Shown here piece by piece: positions 39,281 to 47,118 of a DNA stretch of 47,118 bases. The stretch spans positions 1 to 47,118 of the forward strand of contig QHSI01000009.1 in the NCBI GenBank assembly GCA_003221515.1, in the 5' to 3' direction. The notes beneath the pieces were generated by a model. The model ran no database searches. It was not told the DNA's origin and saw nothing but the letters and a program-made list of their open reading frames with translations. The translations under genes were made by a program, and so were the position numbers. The stretch's first letter is position 1. Each line of letters begins with the position of its first letter. Source of the DNA: Candidatus Rokuibacteriota bacterium. GTDB lineage: Bacteria; Methylomirabilota; Methylomirabilia; Rokubacteriales; CSP1-6.

Positions 39281-40546
39281 CTAGCTCTCCCGGGCTGAGA
39301 GCGCGGCGAGGGCCGGCCAGCGCAGCAAGCTGATCGCGAGCGGCGTGAGCACGAGCAGGGCGCCGAGCGTGTTGAGGATGGCGAATCCCCACACGCCGAG
39401 GATCATGCCGCCGGTGGCGGAGCCGAGCGCGCCCATCATGCCCATGAAGAGGTCGGCGAGCCCTTGCGTCGACGCGCGCTCGGCCGGCGACAGCGCGTCC
39501 GTCAGCAGAGCGCTGGCCGCCACGAAGGCGAGATTCCAGCCGATGCCGTTGAGGAACAGACCGCCGATCACCAGGACGCCGTTGTTGCCGGACGCGAAGC
39601 CCGCCAGCATCACGGCGCCGATGAGCACCACCGCGCCGGCGGCTATGCTCGGCACGCGCCCGAAGCGATCGCTGAGCCAGCCCGAGAGCGGCGAGGTCAC
39701 GTACATGCCGCCGAGGTGAAGCGAGACGGCCAGCCCGATCGCCCCGACGGAGTACCCGTGATCGTGCAAATAGACGGGCGACGTCGACGTCGTGCTGATC
39801 ATCACGAACTGGCTGATCGTCAGCGTCGCCAGCGCGACCTGCACGCGCAGATCTCCAAGGATCACCCCGAGCGACCGCGCACGACCGATGGCACCGCCGC
39901 CCTCCGCGCTCTCCTGGAGTCGACGCGCGATCGCGAGCGGATCCGGTCGCAGGAAGATCTCGATGAGGATTGCCGCCAGCCCGTAGCCGACGAGGCTGAT
40001 GAGAAACGCGCTCGCCGCCCGCGAGACACCGATCTGCGCGCCGGCGCGGACCGCCGGCGCCATCAGATTGGGCCCGATCAGCGAGCCGAGCGCCGAGCCC
40101 CATACGATCAATCCCATGGCGCGCCCACGCTGGCTCCCCGGGCTCACGTCGGCCGCGGCGTAACGGCTGAGCAGGTTGGAGGTCTGCGCGATCCCGAAGA
40201 GCGCCATCCCGACGAGCAGCAGCGGGAAGCTCTGGACCAGGACACCGACCATGCCGAACACGGCGCCGCCGAGCGAGAGCGCGTAGCCGAGGACCAGTCC
40301 GGGCCGACGTCCGGAGCGGTCCATCAGGCGCGCCAGCGGCCAGCTCGCGAGCGCGGTGCCGAGCGCGCCGATGGCCACCGGCAGACCAGACCACGTGTTC
40401 GTGCCGGTGATGCCGGCCGCCATGATGCTGCCGACCGCCATGCCGATCGAATGGCCGGTGCTCCCGCAGACCTGCGCGGTGAACAGCGCGGCCATCAGCT
40501 TGCCGCGGCTCTCCATCTGTTGCGGCGACGTTGCCGCTCGATTCAT
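39281..40546 (-). CDS. MFS transporter
   Basis: 421 aa with 12 hydrophobic segments. The loop 2-3 motif is RLMDRSGRRPGLVLGYAL and the matching loop 8-9 motif is GWLSDRFGRVPSIAAG, both diagnostic for the major facilitator superfamily. The substrate is unknown. A -10-like TACACT lies 9 nt before the ATG with TTTACT 18 bp further up, so the message may be leaderless. Divergent from the HAD-like gene. Confidence 0.94.
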   Translation of the reverse strand: MNRAATSPQQMESRGKLMAALFTAQVCGSTGHSIGMAVGSIMAAGITGTNTWSGLPVAIGALGTALASWPLARLMDRSGRRPGLVLGYALSLGGAVFGMVGVLVQSFPLLLVGMALFGIAQTSNLLSRYAAADVSPGSQRGRAMGLIVWGSALGSLIGPNLMAPAVRAGAQIGVSRAASAFLISLVGYGLAAILIEIFLRPDPLAIARRLQESAEGGGAIGRARSLGVILGDLRVQVALATLTISQFVMISTTSTSPVYLHDHGYSVGAIGLAVSLHLGGMYVTSPLSGWLSDRFGRVPSIAAGAVVLIGAVMLAGFASGNNGVLVIGGLFLNGIGWNLAFVAASALLTDALSPAERASTQGLADLFMGMMGALGSATGGMILGVWGFAILNTLGALLVLTPLAISLLRWPALAALSARES

Positions 40547-40651
40547 CGCGGAGTCAGTGTAGGGGGGCGAGTGCGGCTCAGTAAACGACCATTGGGGCGA
40601 GAATCAGCGATTCATTGGCCGGGCGGTCAGCCGCAGCGCGGCTATAAGCGT

Positions 40652-40679
40652 TTGACCCCCGGGCCGTCGCGGCTAGACT
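40652..40679 (+). promoter_or_regulatory. Promoter giving a leaderless transcript
   Basis: TTGACC (40652-40657), 16 bp and TAGACT (40674-40679) end 7 nt before the ATG at 40687. There is no ribosome binding site. The expected transcription start coincides with the ATG. Confidence 0.55.
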
Positions 40680-40686
40680 GTGCGGA

Positions 40687-41079
40687 ATGCCCGGGGTGAA
40701 GCTCGTCAGCTTCGACATCGACGGCACGCTCGAGGTGGGCGATCCGCCCGGCGTCGTCTCCATCGCACTGGTCCGGCTGGCCAAGCGCCGGGGCTATCTG
40801 GTGGGGAGCTGCTCGGATCGGCCTGTCGCTTACCAGCAGGAGCTGTGGCGGCGGCTCGAGATCGCCGCGGACTTCACGGTGCTCAAGCACCGGCTCGCCG
40901 ACGTCAAGGCGCTCTTCGCGGCGGCGGCGTACTTCCACGTCGGCGACACCGACGTCGACGCCTTCTACGCGATCGAGGCGGGCTTCAGCTTCCTCCGCGC
41001 GCGCGCGCCGCGGCTAGACGGCCTCCCGTTTTCGCTTCAGCTCGGGGATGACGTGCTTGCCGAACATCTCGATAGATGA
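40687..41079 (+). CDS. HAD-superfamily hydrolase-like small protein
   Basis: 130 aa. VSFDIDGTLEVG has the nucleophile Asp10 and acid Asp12 of motif I; HVGDTDVDAFYAIEAGFSFL has the motif IV acids Asp87 and Asp91. The middle is too short for a cap domain, so it is a minimal HAD phosphatase. The last 22 codons overlap the end of the convergent LLM gene by 66 bp, and this tail may not be conserved. Leaderless promoter upstream. Confidence 0.8.
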   Translation: MPGVKLVSFDIDGTLEVGDPPGVVSIALVRLAKRRGYLVGSCSDRPVAYQQELWRRLEIAADFTVLKHRLADVKALFAAAAYFHVGDTDVDAFYAIEAGFSFLRARAPRLDGLPFSLQLGDDVLAEHLDR

Positions 41080-42177
41080 CATCACCTTCTCGTGCGGCAC
41101 CGTCTCGGTCGCCATGAGGAACTGCAGCTCGTCCACGCCCGCTTCCTCGTGGATCGCGATGCCGCGCAAGCAGCTGCCTGGATCGCCGGCCACGAGCACG
41201 CCGCGGTCGACCAGCGTGTCGGCGTCGATCTGATTCCACAGCGCGGACGCGATCTGCCCCGAGCCGCCTGACAGATCGACTTCGGGCGCGCCGGTCGCGC
41301 CCTTCTCGTCCTTCACGTAGCGCGCGAAGTTCGCCTTCAGGTGCTCGGGCACGCCGCCCCAGGACGAGACGAGCTGCTCGTAGAGGTGCGTCTGGTCCTT
41401 GAGATACGGGCGGTCGGGGCCGAAGAATGTGCGGAGCGACTTCGCGGCGAGCTCTCGCGCTCCCTCGTTGTCCCAGTCGCAGACGGCCATGGTCGAGCTG
41501 AGCCACTGATCGTTGATGAACTTGCCCACCGGCTTGGCGTGCCGCACGCGCTCCTTGTACTCCTTGATGTGGGGCGCCAGGTACGACGGCGCCGCCACGC
41601 TGAGCGCCATCACGCCGATGCCCACCTCGGCCGCCAACTGATACGTCGCCGGCTGCAGCGCGGCCACCCAGATGCGCGGATGGGGTTTCTGCAGGGGCTT
41701 CGGGCGGACGTCGCGCGGCGGCACCTTCCAGAACTGGCCCTCGTGCGAGAACGGCCCGTCTTCCCAGATCCGCGGGATCATCCGGAGCGACTCTTCCCAC
41801 ATGGCGCGCGTGTTGCGCGGATCGATCCCCATCCCGATCTGCTCGTACGGCGCCGAGCGCCCGGTGCCGAACTCGACGCGTCCGCCCGACATGTGATCGA
41901 CCATCGCGACGCGCTCGGCGACCCGCACCGGGTGGTGATAGGGCAGGATCACGACGCCGAAGCCCAGGCGGATACGCTTGGTCAGCCGGCTCAGCGCGCC
42001 GAAGATCACTTCCGGGCACGGCGACATCGAGAAGCTCGTCAGGAAGTGATGCTCCACGAACCAGATCGCATCGAAGCCCATCTGGTCGGCGAGCACGCAC
42101 TGCTGGATCGTCTCCTCGATCACCGCGTGGTCGTCGACCACCGGGCGCTGCATCTCGAAGGCGAGACTCAGTCTCAC
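41014..42177 (-). CDS. LLM-class flavin-dependent oxidoreductase
   Basis: 387 aa luciferase-like monooxygenase. DQMGFDAIWFVEHHFLTSFS and RLTKRIRLGFGVVILPYHHPV, then VAMVDHMSGGRVEFGTGRSA, are the family core with the flavin-contact histidines. PHPRIWVAALQPATYQLAAE follows. It starts at a GTG overlapping the stop of the zinc dehydrogenase (GTGA). Members use FMNH2 or F420H2 to oxygenate or cleave organic substrates. Its partner dehydrogenase suggests a short oxidation pathway. Confidence 0.95.
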   Translation of the reverse strand: MRLSLAFEMQRPVVDDHAVIEETIQQCVLADQMGFDAIWFVEHHFLTSFSMSPCPEVIFGALSRLTKRIRLGFGVVILPYHHPVRVAERVAMVDHMSGGRVEFGTGRSAPYEQIGMGIDPRNTRAMWEESLRMIPRIWEDGPFSHEGQFWKVPPRDVRPKPLQKPHPRIWVAALQPATYQLAAEVGIGVMALSVAAPSYLAPHIKEYKERVRHAKPVGKFINDQWLSSTMAVCDWDNEGARELAAKSLRTFFGPDRPYLKDQTHLYEQLVSSWGGVPEHLKANFARYVKDEKGATGAPEVDLSGGSGQIASALWNQIDADTLVDRGVLVAGDPGSCLRGIAIHEEAGVDELQFLMATETVPHEKVMSSIEMFGKHVIPELKRKREAV

Positions 42178-43304
42178 GTGTTCCTCCAGTCGACTCGCGG
42201 CGCGCCGGGCACGATGGCCAGATGAATCGGATTCACGCCGGGGATCTTGCCGGCCAGCATGTGGATGGCGTCCTCGGCCTGCTCGAGCGGGAGCGAGGAG
42301 GTGTGCATCTTCTCGAACGGATAGCGGCCGGCCTCGATGAGCTCGATGGCCTGGAACGTCACGTCGACCGGCATGCTGAGCACGCCGCGGATTGTCAGCT
42401 CCTTGTAGATGACGTCGTCGACCGGCAGCTCCTTCGCGGGCTGCATGCCCTTGAGCCCGGCCACGACGATGCGGCCCTTGCGGACCGCGATGGCGATCGC
42501 GTGGTTGAGCGACTGCGGCGCGTAGGGCGTGGTGTCGACGACCACCTCGGCGCCGCCGCCGGTGGCCTCGCGGACCTGGGCCACGACGTCGCCGGCCTCG
42601 GCGTTCACGGTCGCGTCGGCGCCGAGCTCGCGCGCCAGCGCGAGCTTGGCGGCGTCGCGCCCGAGCCCGGTGATCACGACCTGGCGCGCGCCCGCCGCGC
42701 GCGCGCCGATCACCGCGCAGAGTCCGCGCTGGCCCGCGCCCAGGATGACGACGCGGTCACCGGGGCCCGTGCGTGGCACCGCGGCCGCCCACGAGAGCCC
42801 GGCGGCCAGCGGGTTGAACAGCACCGCGACGCCGGCCGGAATCTTCGGGTCCATCTTCTTGAGCACGGTGTGGGGCGAGAGGTACATCTGCTCGGCGTAC
42901 CCGCCCCAGAGATAGGGCGGCTTGCCGACGTCGGTGTAGCCGTAGGTGCCCCCGCGCCTGGGACAGGCCATCGGCTCCCCGCGGGCGCAGGCCTCGCACT
43001 TCCCGCAGCCGTAGCCCGAGCGGACGGCGACCCGGTCGCCCTCCTTGACGCCCCAGCGCTGACGGGCGCGGGTCCCGAGCTCCTCGATCACGCCGAGCGG
43101 CTCGTGCCCCGGGATCACGGGGTACGGCGTGTAGTCCTGGTGCGCTGGCTGGGCGCCTTCGTACTGCTCGTAGTCGCTGCCACAGATGCCGCACGCTTCG
43201 ATGCGGAGCAGTCCGTCGTCGCGCCCGATCGTCGGTCGCGCGAACTCCCGCGCCTCCAGCGTTCGCGGCTTGACGAGCACTCTCGCGCGCACGGTCGGGG
43301 CCAT
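42174..43304 (-). CDS. Zinc-dependent medium-chain dehydrogenase
   Basis: 376 aa. Catalytic zinc: Cys41 (GICGSD) and His67 (PGHEPLG). Structural zinc: Cys100, 103, 106 and 114 in GYGCGKCEACARGEPMAC. NAD-binding motif GAGQRGLCAVIGARAAGARQ. The threonine/sorbitol dehydrogenase-like branch is likely. Coupled to the LLM gene by a 4-bp overlap. ATG 43304 has GAGGAC upstream. Confidence 0.94.
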   Translation of the reverse strand: MAPTVRARVLVKPRTLEAREFARPTIGRDDGLLRIEACGICGSDYEQYEGAQPAHQDYTPYPVIPGHEPLGVIEELGTRARQRWGVKEGDRVAVRSGYGCGKCEACARGEPMACPRRGGTYGYTDVGKPPYLWGGYAEQMYLSPHTVLKKMDPKIPAGVAVLFNPLAAGLSWAAAVPRTGPGDRVVILGAGQRGLCAVIGARAAGARQVVITGLGRDAAKLALARELGADATVNAEAGDVVAQVREATGGGAEVVVDTTPYAPQSLNHAIAIAVRKGRIVVAGLKGMQPAKELPVDDVIYKELTIRGVLSMPVDVTFQAIELIEAGRYPFEKMHTSSLPLEQAEDAIHMLAGKIPGVNPIHLAIVPGAPRVDWRNT

Positions 43305-43429
43305 GGTCTGTCGTCCTCACCTGTCGTCGAGATCCAGGAGGGCGCCCTCCCGTTGGAATATCCTGGTGGCCGAGATAGTGCGCTCCCCGGCGCTGGAAGA
43401 CAAGACGCCCACGGCTCAAGGCCGAGTCC

Positions 43430-43770
43430 GTGAGCTTCACGTGGCGGAACCTCGTCCACGGCAACGGGTCGTACGCCATCTTCAGCCGGCCGCCGAGCGC
43501 CAACGGGGCCGAGAGCGCGACCGCCTGCGTCACCGGTGAGCGCCGGTGTCGCCGCCGCCACCGTTCGCCCCAGGTTCGTCGCCGATGCGGCGACCTCGCG
43601 CTCGTGGTTCTCGACGATCGCCATCACCCACGCCTGCCGGGTCGCACGTCCATCTGCGAGAGCAGCCGACGCATGAAGCTCGAGTGTCAGGGTCAGGCCG
43701 TGCCGACGCTCAGACCGAGATCCGCCAGGTAGACGGGAAAGAGGATGCCGAGGGAGCCCATCTGACGGAA
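43430..43770 (-). pseudogene. Heavily decayed MFS transporter gene
   Basis: Pieces of one permease are still in order on the minus strand but in different frames. MGSLGILFPVYLADLGLS (starting at 43761) is an N-terminal helix. Then come LLSQMDV and, after a 1-nt shift, TRQAWVMAIVENHEREVAAS with ATNLGRTVAAATPALTG, the LLSQMDVPTRQ..V region of helix 10. After another shift, QAVALSAPLALGGRLKMAYD and TRFRHVKL give the C terminus. Most of the middle is deleted. Only about 110 codons of some 400 remain. Confidence 0.75.
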
Positions 43771-43790
43771 TGTGGCGCCTTTTGTGGGTC

Positions 43791-43819
43791 TTGACACAAT
43801 ATCAACATCTGTATAGTAT
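43791..43819 (+). promoter_or_regulatory. Strong promoter of the gene at 43847
   Basis: Perfect TTGACA (43791-43796), 17 bp, TAGTAT (43814-43819). The ribosome binding site GGGGGAGG follows before the ATG. The AT-rich patch contrasts with the surroundings, like those at 22781 and 24352. Confidence 0.7.
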
Positions 43820-43846
43820 CAGGGAACGAAGGGGGAGGTATCTCCG

Positions 43847-44137
43847 ATGAATCCGGTAGAGCGTGTGCTGCACCAGGAGTTGATAGGCCTTCTCGATCGC
43901 CTGGCGACGACCGTGCCCGACGGCGCGCTCGAGGCGATCCGCGCCACGAACCCCAACTTGAAAGCGCGCCTGGACGATACCGAGGCGAAGCTGGCGGCCC
44001 TGCGCGCGACCATGCTCGACGACTACGGCCGATGGCGCCGGGGGCTCGAGGATCTGGAGAATCTCTGGGCGCTGGGCGCCTGGCGGTCAGCCGCGGCCGA
44101 AGAGCCGGCCGAGCATTCCGCGGCGCTCGCCGCCTGA
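43847..44137 (+). CDS. Small helical protein, 96 aa
   Basis: MNPVERVLHQELIGLLDRLA opens a mostly helical, charged protein, with a probable coiled coil in NLKARLDDTEAKLAALRATM and then LDDYGRWRRGLEDLENLWAL. I do not recognise it. It has the strongest promoter nearby and a good ribosome binding site. Its last 51 bp overlap the end of the convergent gene, so the two 3' ends interfere; the final Ala/Glu-rich codons may be unimportant. Confidence 0.7.
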   Translation: MNPVERVLHQELIGLLDRLATTVPDGALEAIRATNPNLKARLDDTEAKLAALRATMLDDYGRWRRGLEDLENLWALGAWRSAAAEEPAEHSAALAA

Positions 44138-44557
44138 GGCGACTTGCTCGGCGGTGTACGCGGCGCGCGCCGTCTCGAAGCGCTGCCAGTAGTCTGGTAA
44201 CTCTCGCGCCAGCACCACGTGCACGCCGAGCAGCCGTGCGTCCTCGTCGCCGGGCGCGGCTTCCGCCGCTGCCACTTTGGCGCGCGGCTCCGCGCCCAGG
44301 TCAGGCACCAGCTCGGCCTTCATGCGTTCCAGAAACGTGCGGACGCTCCGCAGGAACTCCTCGCGGTCACGCGGGTTGTCGGCGCTGGGTGGCGGCAAGG
44401 CGAGCGCACGGCGTCGCTGCACCAGGACATCGAGGCACACGAAGTCCACCGCTTCCTCGAGGCGCTCCCGCAGCTGGGCGTCGATGCGCGCCGCGAGACC
44501 CCCCGATTGACTCGGGTCGCGGCGCAGCGAGGTGCCGAAATGCGGATCGTGCGTCAT
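44087..44557 (-). CDS. Conserved helical protein, 156 aa
   Basis: MTHDPHFGTSLRRDPSQSGG then a helical body with LRERLEEAVDFVCLDVLVQR, FLRSVRTFLERMKAEL and VVLARELPDYWQRFETARAA. No motif names a family. A short Gly/Arg end GRLFGRG overlaps the small convergent gene. It is divergent from the NamZ fusion gene with 32 bp between starts. The two overlapping small genes might act together. Confidence 0.6.
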   Translation of the reverse strand: MTHDPHFGTSLRRDPSQSGGLAARIDAQLRERLEEAVDFVCLDVLVQRRRALALPPPSADNPRDREEFLRSVRTFLERMKAELVPDLGAEPRAKVAAAEAAPGDEDARLLGVHVVLARELPDYWQRFETARAAYTAEQVASGGERRGMLGRLFGRG

Positions 44558-44589
44558 GATCTCACTCTCGCAATGCTAAGATCGTAAGC

Positions 44590-46974
44590 GTGGTCGTCGC
44601 TCGTGTCTCTCTCGTCGTGCTGATCGCGTTCCTCACGCTCCCCGCCACAGTTCTCGCACCGCCACCCGTGGTTGGAACGTCCGTCGTTTCCGGAACGCAC
44701 AACTTCCCCGGAATCGACGAGGGCGCCGCGGACGCCGTCGCCAGCGGGGAGATTCCCGGCGTCGTGGTTCTGGTCGGCCGCGGCGACGATATTCTGTTCC
44801 AGGGCGCGTACGGGTCGCGGCGGTTCCTCCCGAAGTCCTCGCCCATGACCGTCGACACGATCTTCGACATCGCCTCCCTCACCAAGCCGGTCGGCACGGC
44901 GATCGCGGTGATGGCGCTCGTCGAGAAGGGCACGATCAAGCTCGACGCGCCCCTCGGCCAGTACCTGAAGGAGTTTCGCGGCAAGCAGTTCGACGAGATC
45001 ACGATCAGGCGGCTCATGACCCACACCGCCGGACTGATCGCGTATCCGCCGAACGGCGCCGTCACCGCGGGATTTCCGTCGGCGGTGACCGAGATCGCGA
45101 AGATTCCTCTCGAGTATCCCCCGGGCTCGGCGTTCCAGTACAGCGACACCGGCTTCATCCTCCTCGGCGAGGTCGTCCGTCGCGTCAGCGGCGCGCGTCT
45201 CGATCGGTACCTCGAGCGGATCCTCTTCCGGCCGCTCGATCTCCAGGACACGAGCTTTCATCCCAAGGCCAGCCTGATGAGCCGCGTGGCACCGACGGAG
45301 TTCGTCGGCGGCCGCGTCCTGAGCGGTGAGGTGCACGACCCTCGCGCCCGGCTGCTCGGCGGCGTCGCGGGCCACGCCGGGATGTTCTCGACCGCGGCCG
45401 ACCTGGCGCGCATTTGTCGTATGTTGCTGAACGGTGGCATCCTCGGCGGACACCGCGTCCTCGACGCGGCGACCGTGCGCATGATGTGGGACGCCGCTCC
45501 CGAGGGGCGCGGCATGCGGACGCTCGGCTGGGACCTCTCCTCGCCCTACTCACGGCCGATGGCGCCGTTCTTTCCCGAGGGCTCCGTGGGCCACACCGGC
45601 TTCACCGGCACGTCGATATGGATCGACCCGCCGACCCGGAGCTACATGATCATCCTGACGAATCGGGTCCACCCCTACGGAGGCGGCGTCGCGAAGATCC
45701 GCGAGCTACGGGCGCGGCTCACCGCGGCGGTGGGCGCCCAGCTCTTCCAGCCGACGCTCGCGAGCAATGTGACGGTCGCGAGCGGACCCGCGGCCGACGC
45801 GCCCGCGCCCGAGAGCCCGCCGGAGCACCTGGTGCTGCCGTCCGAGCGCATCCTGACCGGGCTCGACCTGCTGGTCGAGCAGAAGTTCGTGATGCTCGGA
45901 GGCCACTCGGTCGGGCTCGTCACCAACCAGACGGGCATCGACTCCCGCGGCCGGCGCACGATCGACCTGATCGCCAACGCGCCGGGGGTGCGCCTGCACG
46001 CGATCTTTTCACCGGAGCACGGGCTCACCGGCGACGTTGACGCCGACGTGCCGAACAGCCGCGACGTCGTCACCGGACGCCCGATCTGGAGCCTGTACGG
46101 TCCCACCCGACGGCCGTCGTCCGCCATGCTCAAGGATGTTTCGCTCGTGGTCTTCGACATCCAGGACGTCGGCGTCCGCTACTACACGTACCTCACGACG
46201 CTCGTCTACGTGATGGAGGAGGCCGCGAAGCAGCGCATTCCGGTCCTCGTGCTGGACCGGCCCAATCCGATCAACGGCCGCGTCGTCGAGGGGCCGCTGA
46301 TGGATTCCGATCTCCAGTCGTTCACGGCGCCTCATCCGATTCCCGTGCGGACCGGGCTGACGATCGGCGAATTCGCCCGGCTCGCCGCGGCCGAGCGCAA
46401 GATTCCGGTCGCGCTCACCGTGGTGCCGCTCGTCGGCTGGGACCGCGGGCGCTGGTTCGACGAGACGGGACTGCCGTGGGTGAACCCGTCGCCGAACATC
46501 CGGTCGGTGACCCAGGCGCTGCTCTATTCCGGCGTGGGGCTCCTGGAGGCCACCAATCTCTCGGTCGGACGCGGGACCGACTCACCCTTCGAAGTGGTGG
46601 GCGCGCCGTGGATCGAGCCTCAGGGGCTGGCGGCGGCGCTCAACCAGCAGGGCTTGCGCGGGGTCACCTTCCAGCCGATCTGGTTCACGCCGACGGCGGA
46701 TGTGTACGCGAACGTTTTGTGCGGGGGCGTGCGCCTCATCGTCACCGATCGCGAGGCGATCCGACCTGTCACCGTCGGCCTCGCGCTGGGCCGGACGCTA
46801 CGGACCCGTCACCGCGACCAGTTCAGGCCCGAGAACATCCAGAACCTCCTCGTGAACCGGTCGACCATGTGGGCCTTTCTCCGCGGCGAAGCTTTTGAGC
46901 GCGTCACCGCCTGGGCCGAGATCGATCGCAGCGCTTTCCTGAATCGCCGCGCGTCGTATCTCATCTACCGGTAG
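44590..46974 (+). CDS. Beta-lactamase-fold serine hydrolase fused to NamZ-like (DUF1343) domain
   Basis: 794 aa from GTG 44590, with a signal sequence (VVVARVSLVVLIAFLTL). Residues about 38-385 are a class C/penicillin-binding-type serine hydrolase: Ser96-x-x-Lys99 (ASLTKP), Tyr184-Ser-Asp186 (YSD) and His335-Thr-Gly (GHTGF). A Pro/Ala-rich linker (400-412) leads to DUF1343 from about 418 to the end, with GLVTNQTG, FSPEHGLTGD (473-482) and VLDRPNPINGRVVEG. DUF1343 proteins include the exo-muramidase NamZ (GH171). The fusion points to peptidoglycan recovery: one domain acts on peptide or ester bonds and the other on the sugar chain. TAAGAT lies 7 nt before the GTG. Confidence 0.93.
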   Translation: MVVARVSLVVLIAFLTLPATVLAPPPVVGTSVVSGTHNFPGIDEGAADAVASGEIPGVVVLVGRGDDILFQGAYGSRRFLPKSSPMTVDTIFDIASLTKPVGTAIAVMALVEKGTIKLDAPLGQYLKEFRGKQFDEITIRRLMTHTAGLIAYPPNGAVTAGFPSAVTEIAKIPLEYPPGSAFQYSDTGFILLGEVVRRVSGARLDRYLERILFRPLDLQDTSFHPKASLMSRVAPTEFVGGRVLSGEVHDPRARLLGGVAGHAGMFSTAADLARICRMLLNGGILGGHRVLDAATVRMMWDAAPEGRGMRTLGWDLSSPYSRPMAPFFPEGSVGHTGFTGTSIWIDPPTRSYMIILTNRVHPYGGGVAKIRELRARLTAAVGAQLFQPTLASNVTVASGPAADAPAPESPPEHLVLPSERILTGLDLLVEQKFVMLGGHSVGLVTNQTGIDSRGRRTIDLIANAPGVRLHAIFSPEHGLTGDVDADVPNSRDVVTGRPIWSLYGPTRRPSSAMLKDVSLVVFDIQDVGVRYYTYLTTLVYVMEEAAKQRIPVLVLDRPNPINGRVVEGPLMDSDLQSFTAPHPIPVRTGLTIGEFARLAAAERKIPVALTVVPLVGWDRGRWFDETGLPWVNPSPNIRSVTQALLYSGVGLLEATNLSVGRGTDSPFEVVGAPWIEPQGLAAALNQQGLRGVTFQPIWFTPTADVYANVLCGGVRLIVTDREAIRPVTVGLALGRTLRTRHRDQFRPENIQNLLVNRSTMWAFLRGEAFERVTAWAEIDRSAFLNRRASYLIYR

Positions 46975-47118
46975 CGGAGCGCCATCTCCCGGGCGCCAGG
47001 CGGGCGGGAGAGCGCGGTGGGGGAGGGGTCCCCGGACCACGCGGCACGCGTGCGCTGCTCCGGCTCGGCTGGGCTCCATCCAGGCGCGTGACTTCCGACG
47101 ACACTTTGTAGGGAACGG
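46975..47118. other. Right edge without a recognised gene
   Basis: GC-rich sequence after the NamZ fusion gene. No gene, hairpin or repeat of note was seen; too short to judge. Confidence 0.4.

Overview
The window is about 47 kb of very GC-rich bacterial DNA with no rRNA, tRNA, CRISPR array, transposase or integrase that I can see. Gene content fits a free-living soil or subsurface heterotroph: a TRAP transporter, a branched-chain amino acid type ABC transporter, Rieske oxygenases, a CaiB/BaiF CoA transferase, LLM flavin monooxygenase, DUF1326/DUF2182 proteins and many zinc dehydrogenases. The style resembles Candidatus Rokubacteria/Methylomirabilota or a GC-rich proteobacterium; this is inference, as no phylogenetic marker is present.

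Layout. 1-9154 (minus strand): an uptake unit (TRAP DctP-DctQ-DctM running into a TonB-dependent receptor), preceded by a methyl-transfer unit (SAM methyltransferase-like protein, core MetE-like protein, MTHFR-like protein with a C-terminal Cys domain). 9205-12010: a GntR remnant, a VOC protein, a zinc alcohol dehydrogenase and a UbiE-like methyltransferase. 12221-16625 (minus): a tight four-gene operon of a discrete carrier protein, a free-standing condensation-type acyltransferase, an adenylate-forming ligase and a flavin halogenase-like enzyme. This is the best candidate for an undescribed biosynthetic system. 16712-18400: two tiny exported proteins flanking a Rieske oxygenase. 18824-20516: a stretch of gene decay (acyl-CoA dehydrogenase without a proper start, TauD fragment, hydantoinase fragment).

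20557-25648: an aminotransferase and an island of small proteins (membrane-anchored protein, RRM protein, phage-MuF-like protein, three small conserved genes, a small helical protein, fatty acid desaturase, zinc ribbon) with AT-rich promoter regions. 25683-28120 (minus): DUF2182-DUF1326-nitronate monooxygenase. 28209-31158 (plus): S1-domain protein behind a 9-codon leader ORF, Cys-rich small protein, carboxymuconolactone decarboxylase family protein and a universal stress protein. 31197-35697 (minus): livK-H-M-G-F. 35782-37676 (minus): a two-subunit ring-hydroxylating dioxygenase, divergent from a CoA transferase at 37839. 39056-40546: a PhoX-like remnant and an MFS permease. 40687-43304: a HAD-like protein, LLM monooxygenase and zinc dehydrogenase. 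43430-43770: a decayed MFS gene. 43847-46974: two small genes and a beta-lactamase-fold/NamZ fusion.

Non-coding signals of note: a bulged hairpin with a compensatory base-pair change in the 5' leaders of two unrelated genes (11182-11211 and 37705-37733); a stop-codon-containing hairpin repeat at the 3' ends of three minus-strand genes (280-303, 12190-12223, 18798-18826), one preceded by an 88-bp tandem duplication; and several genes whose -10 box lies only 6-9 nt before the start codon, suggesting leaderless transcripts.
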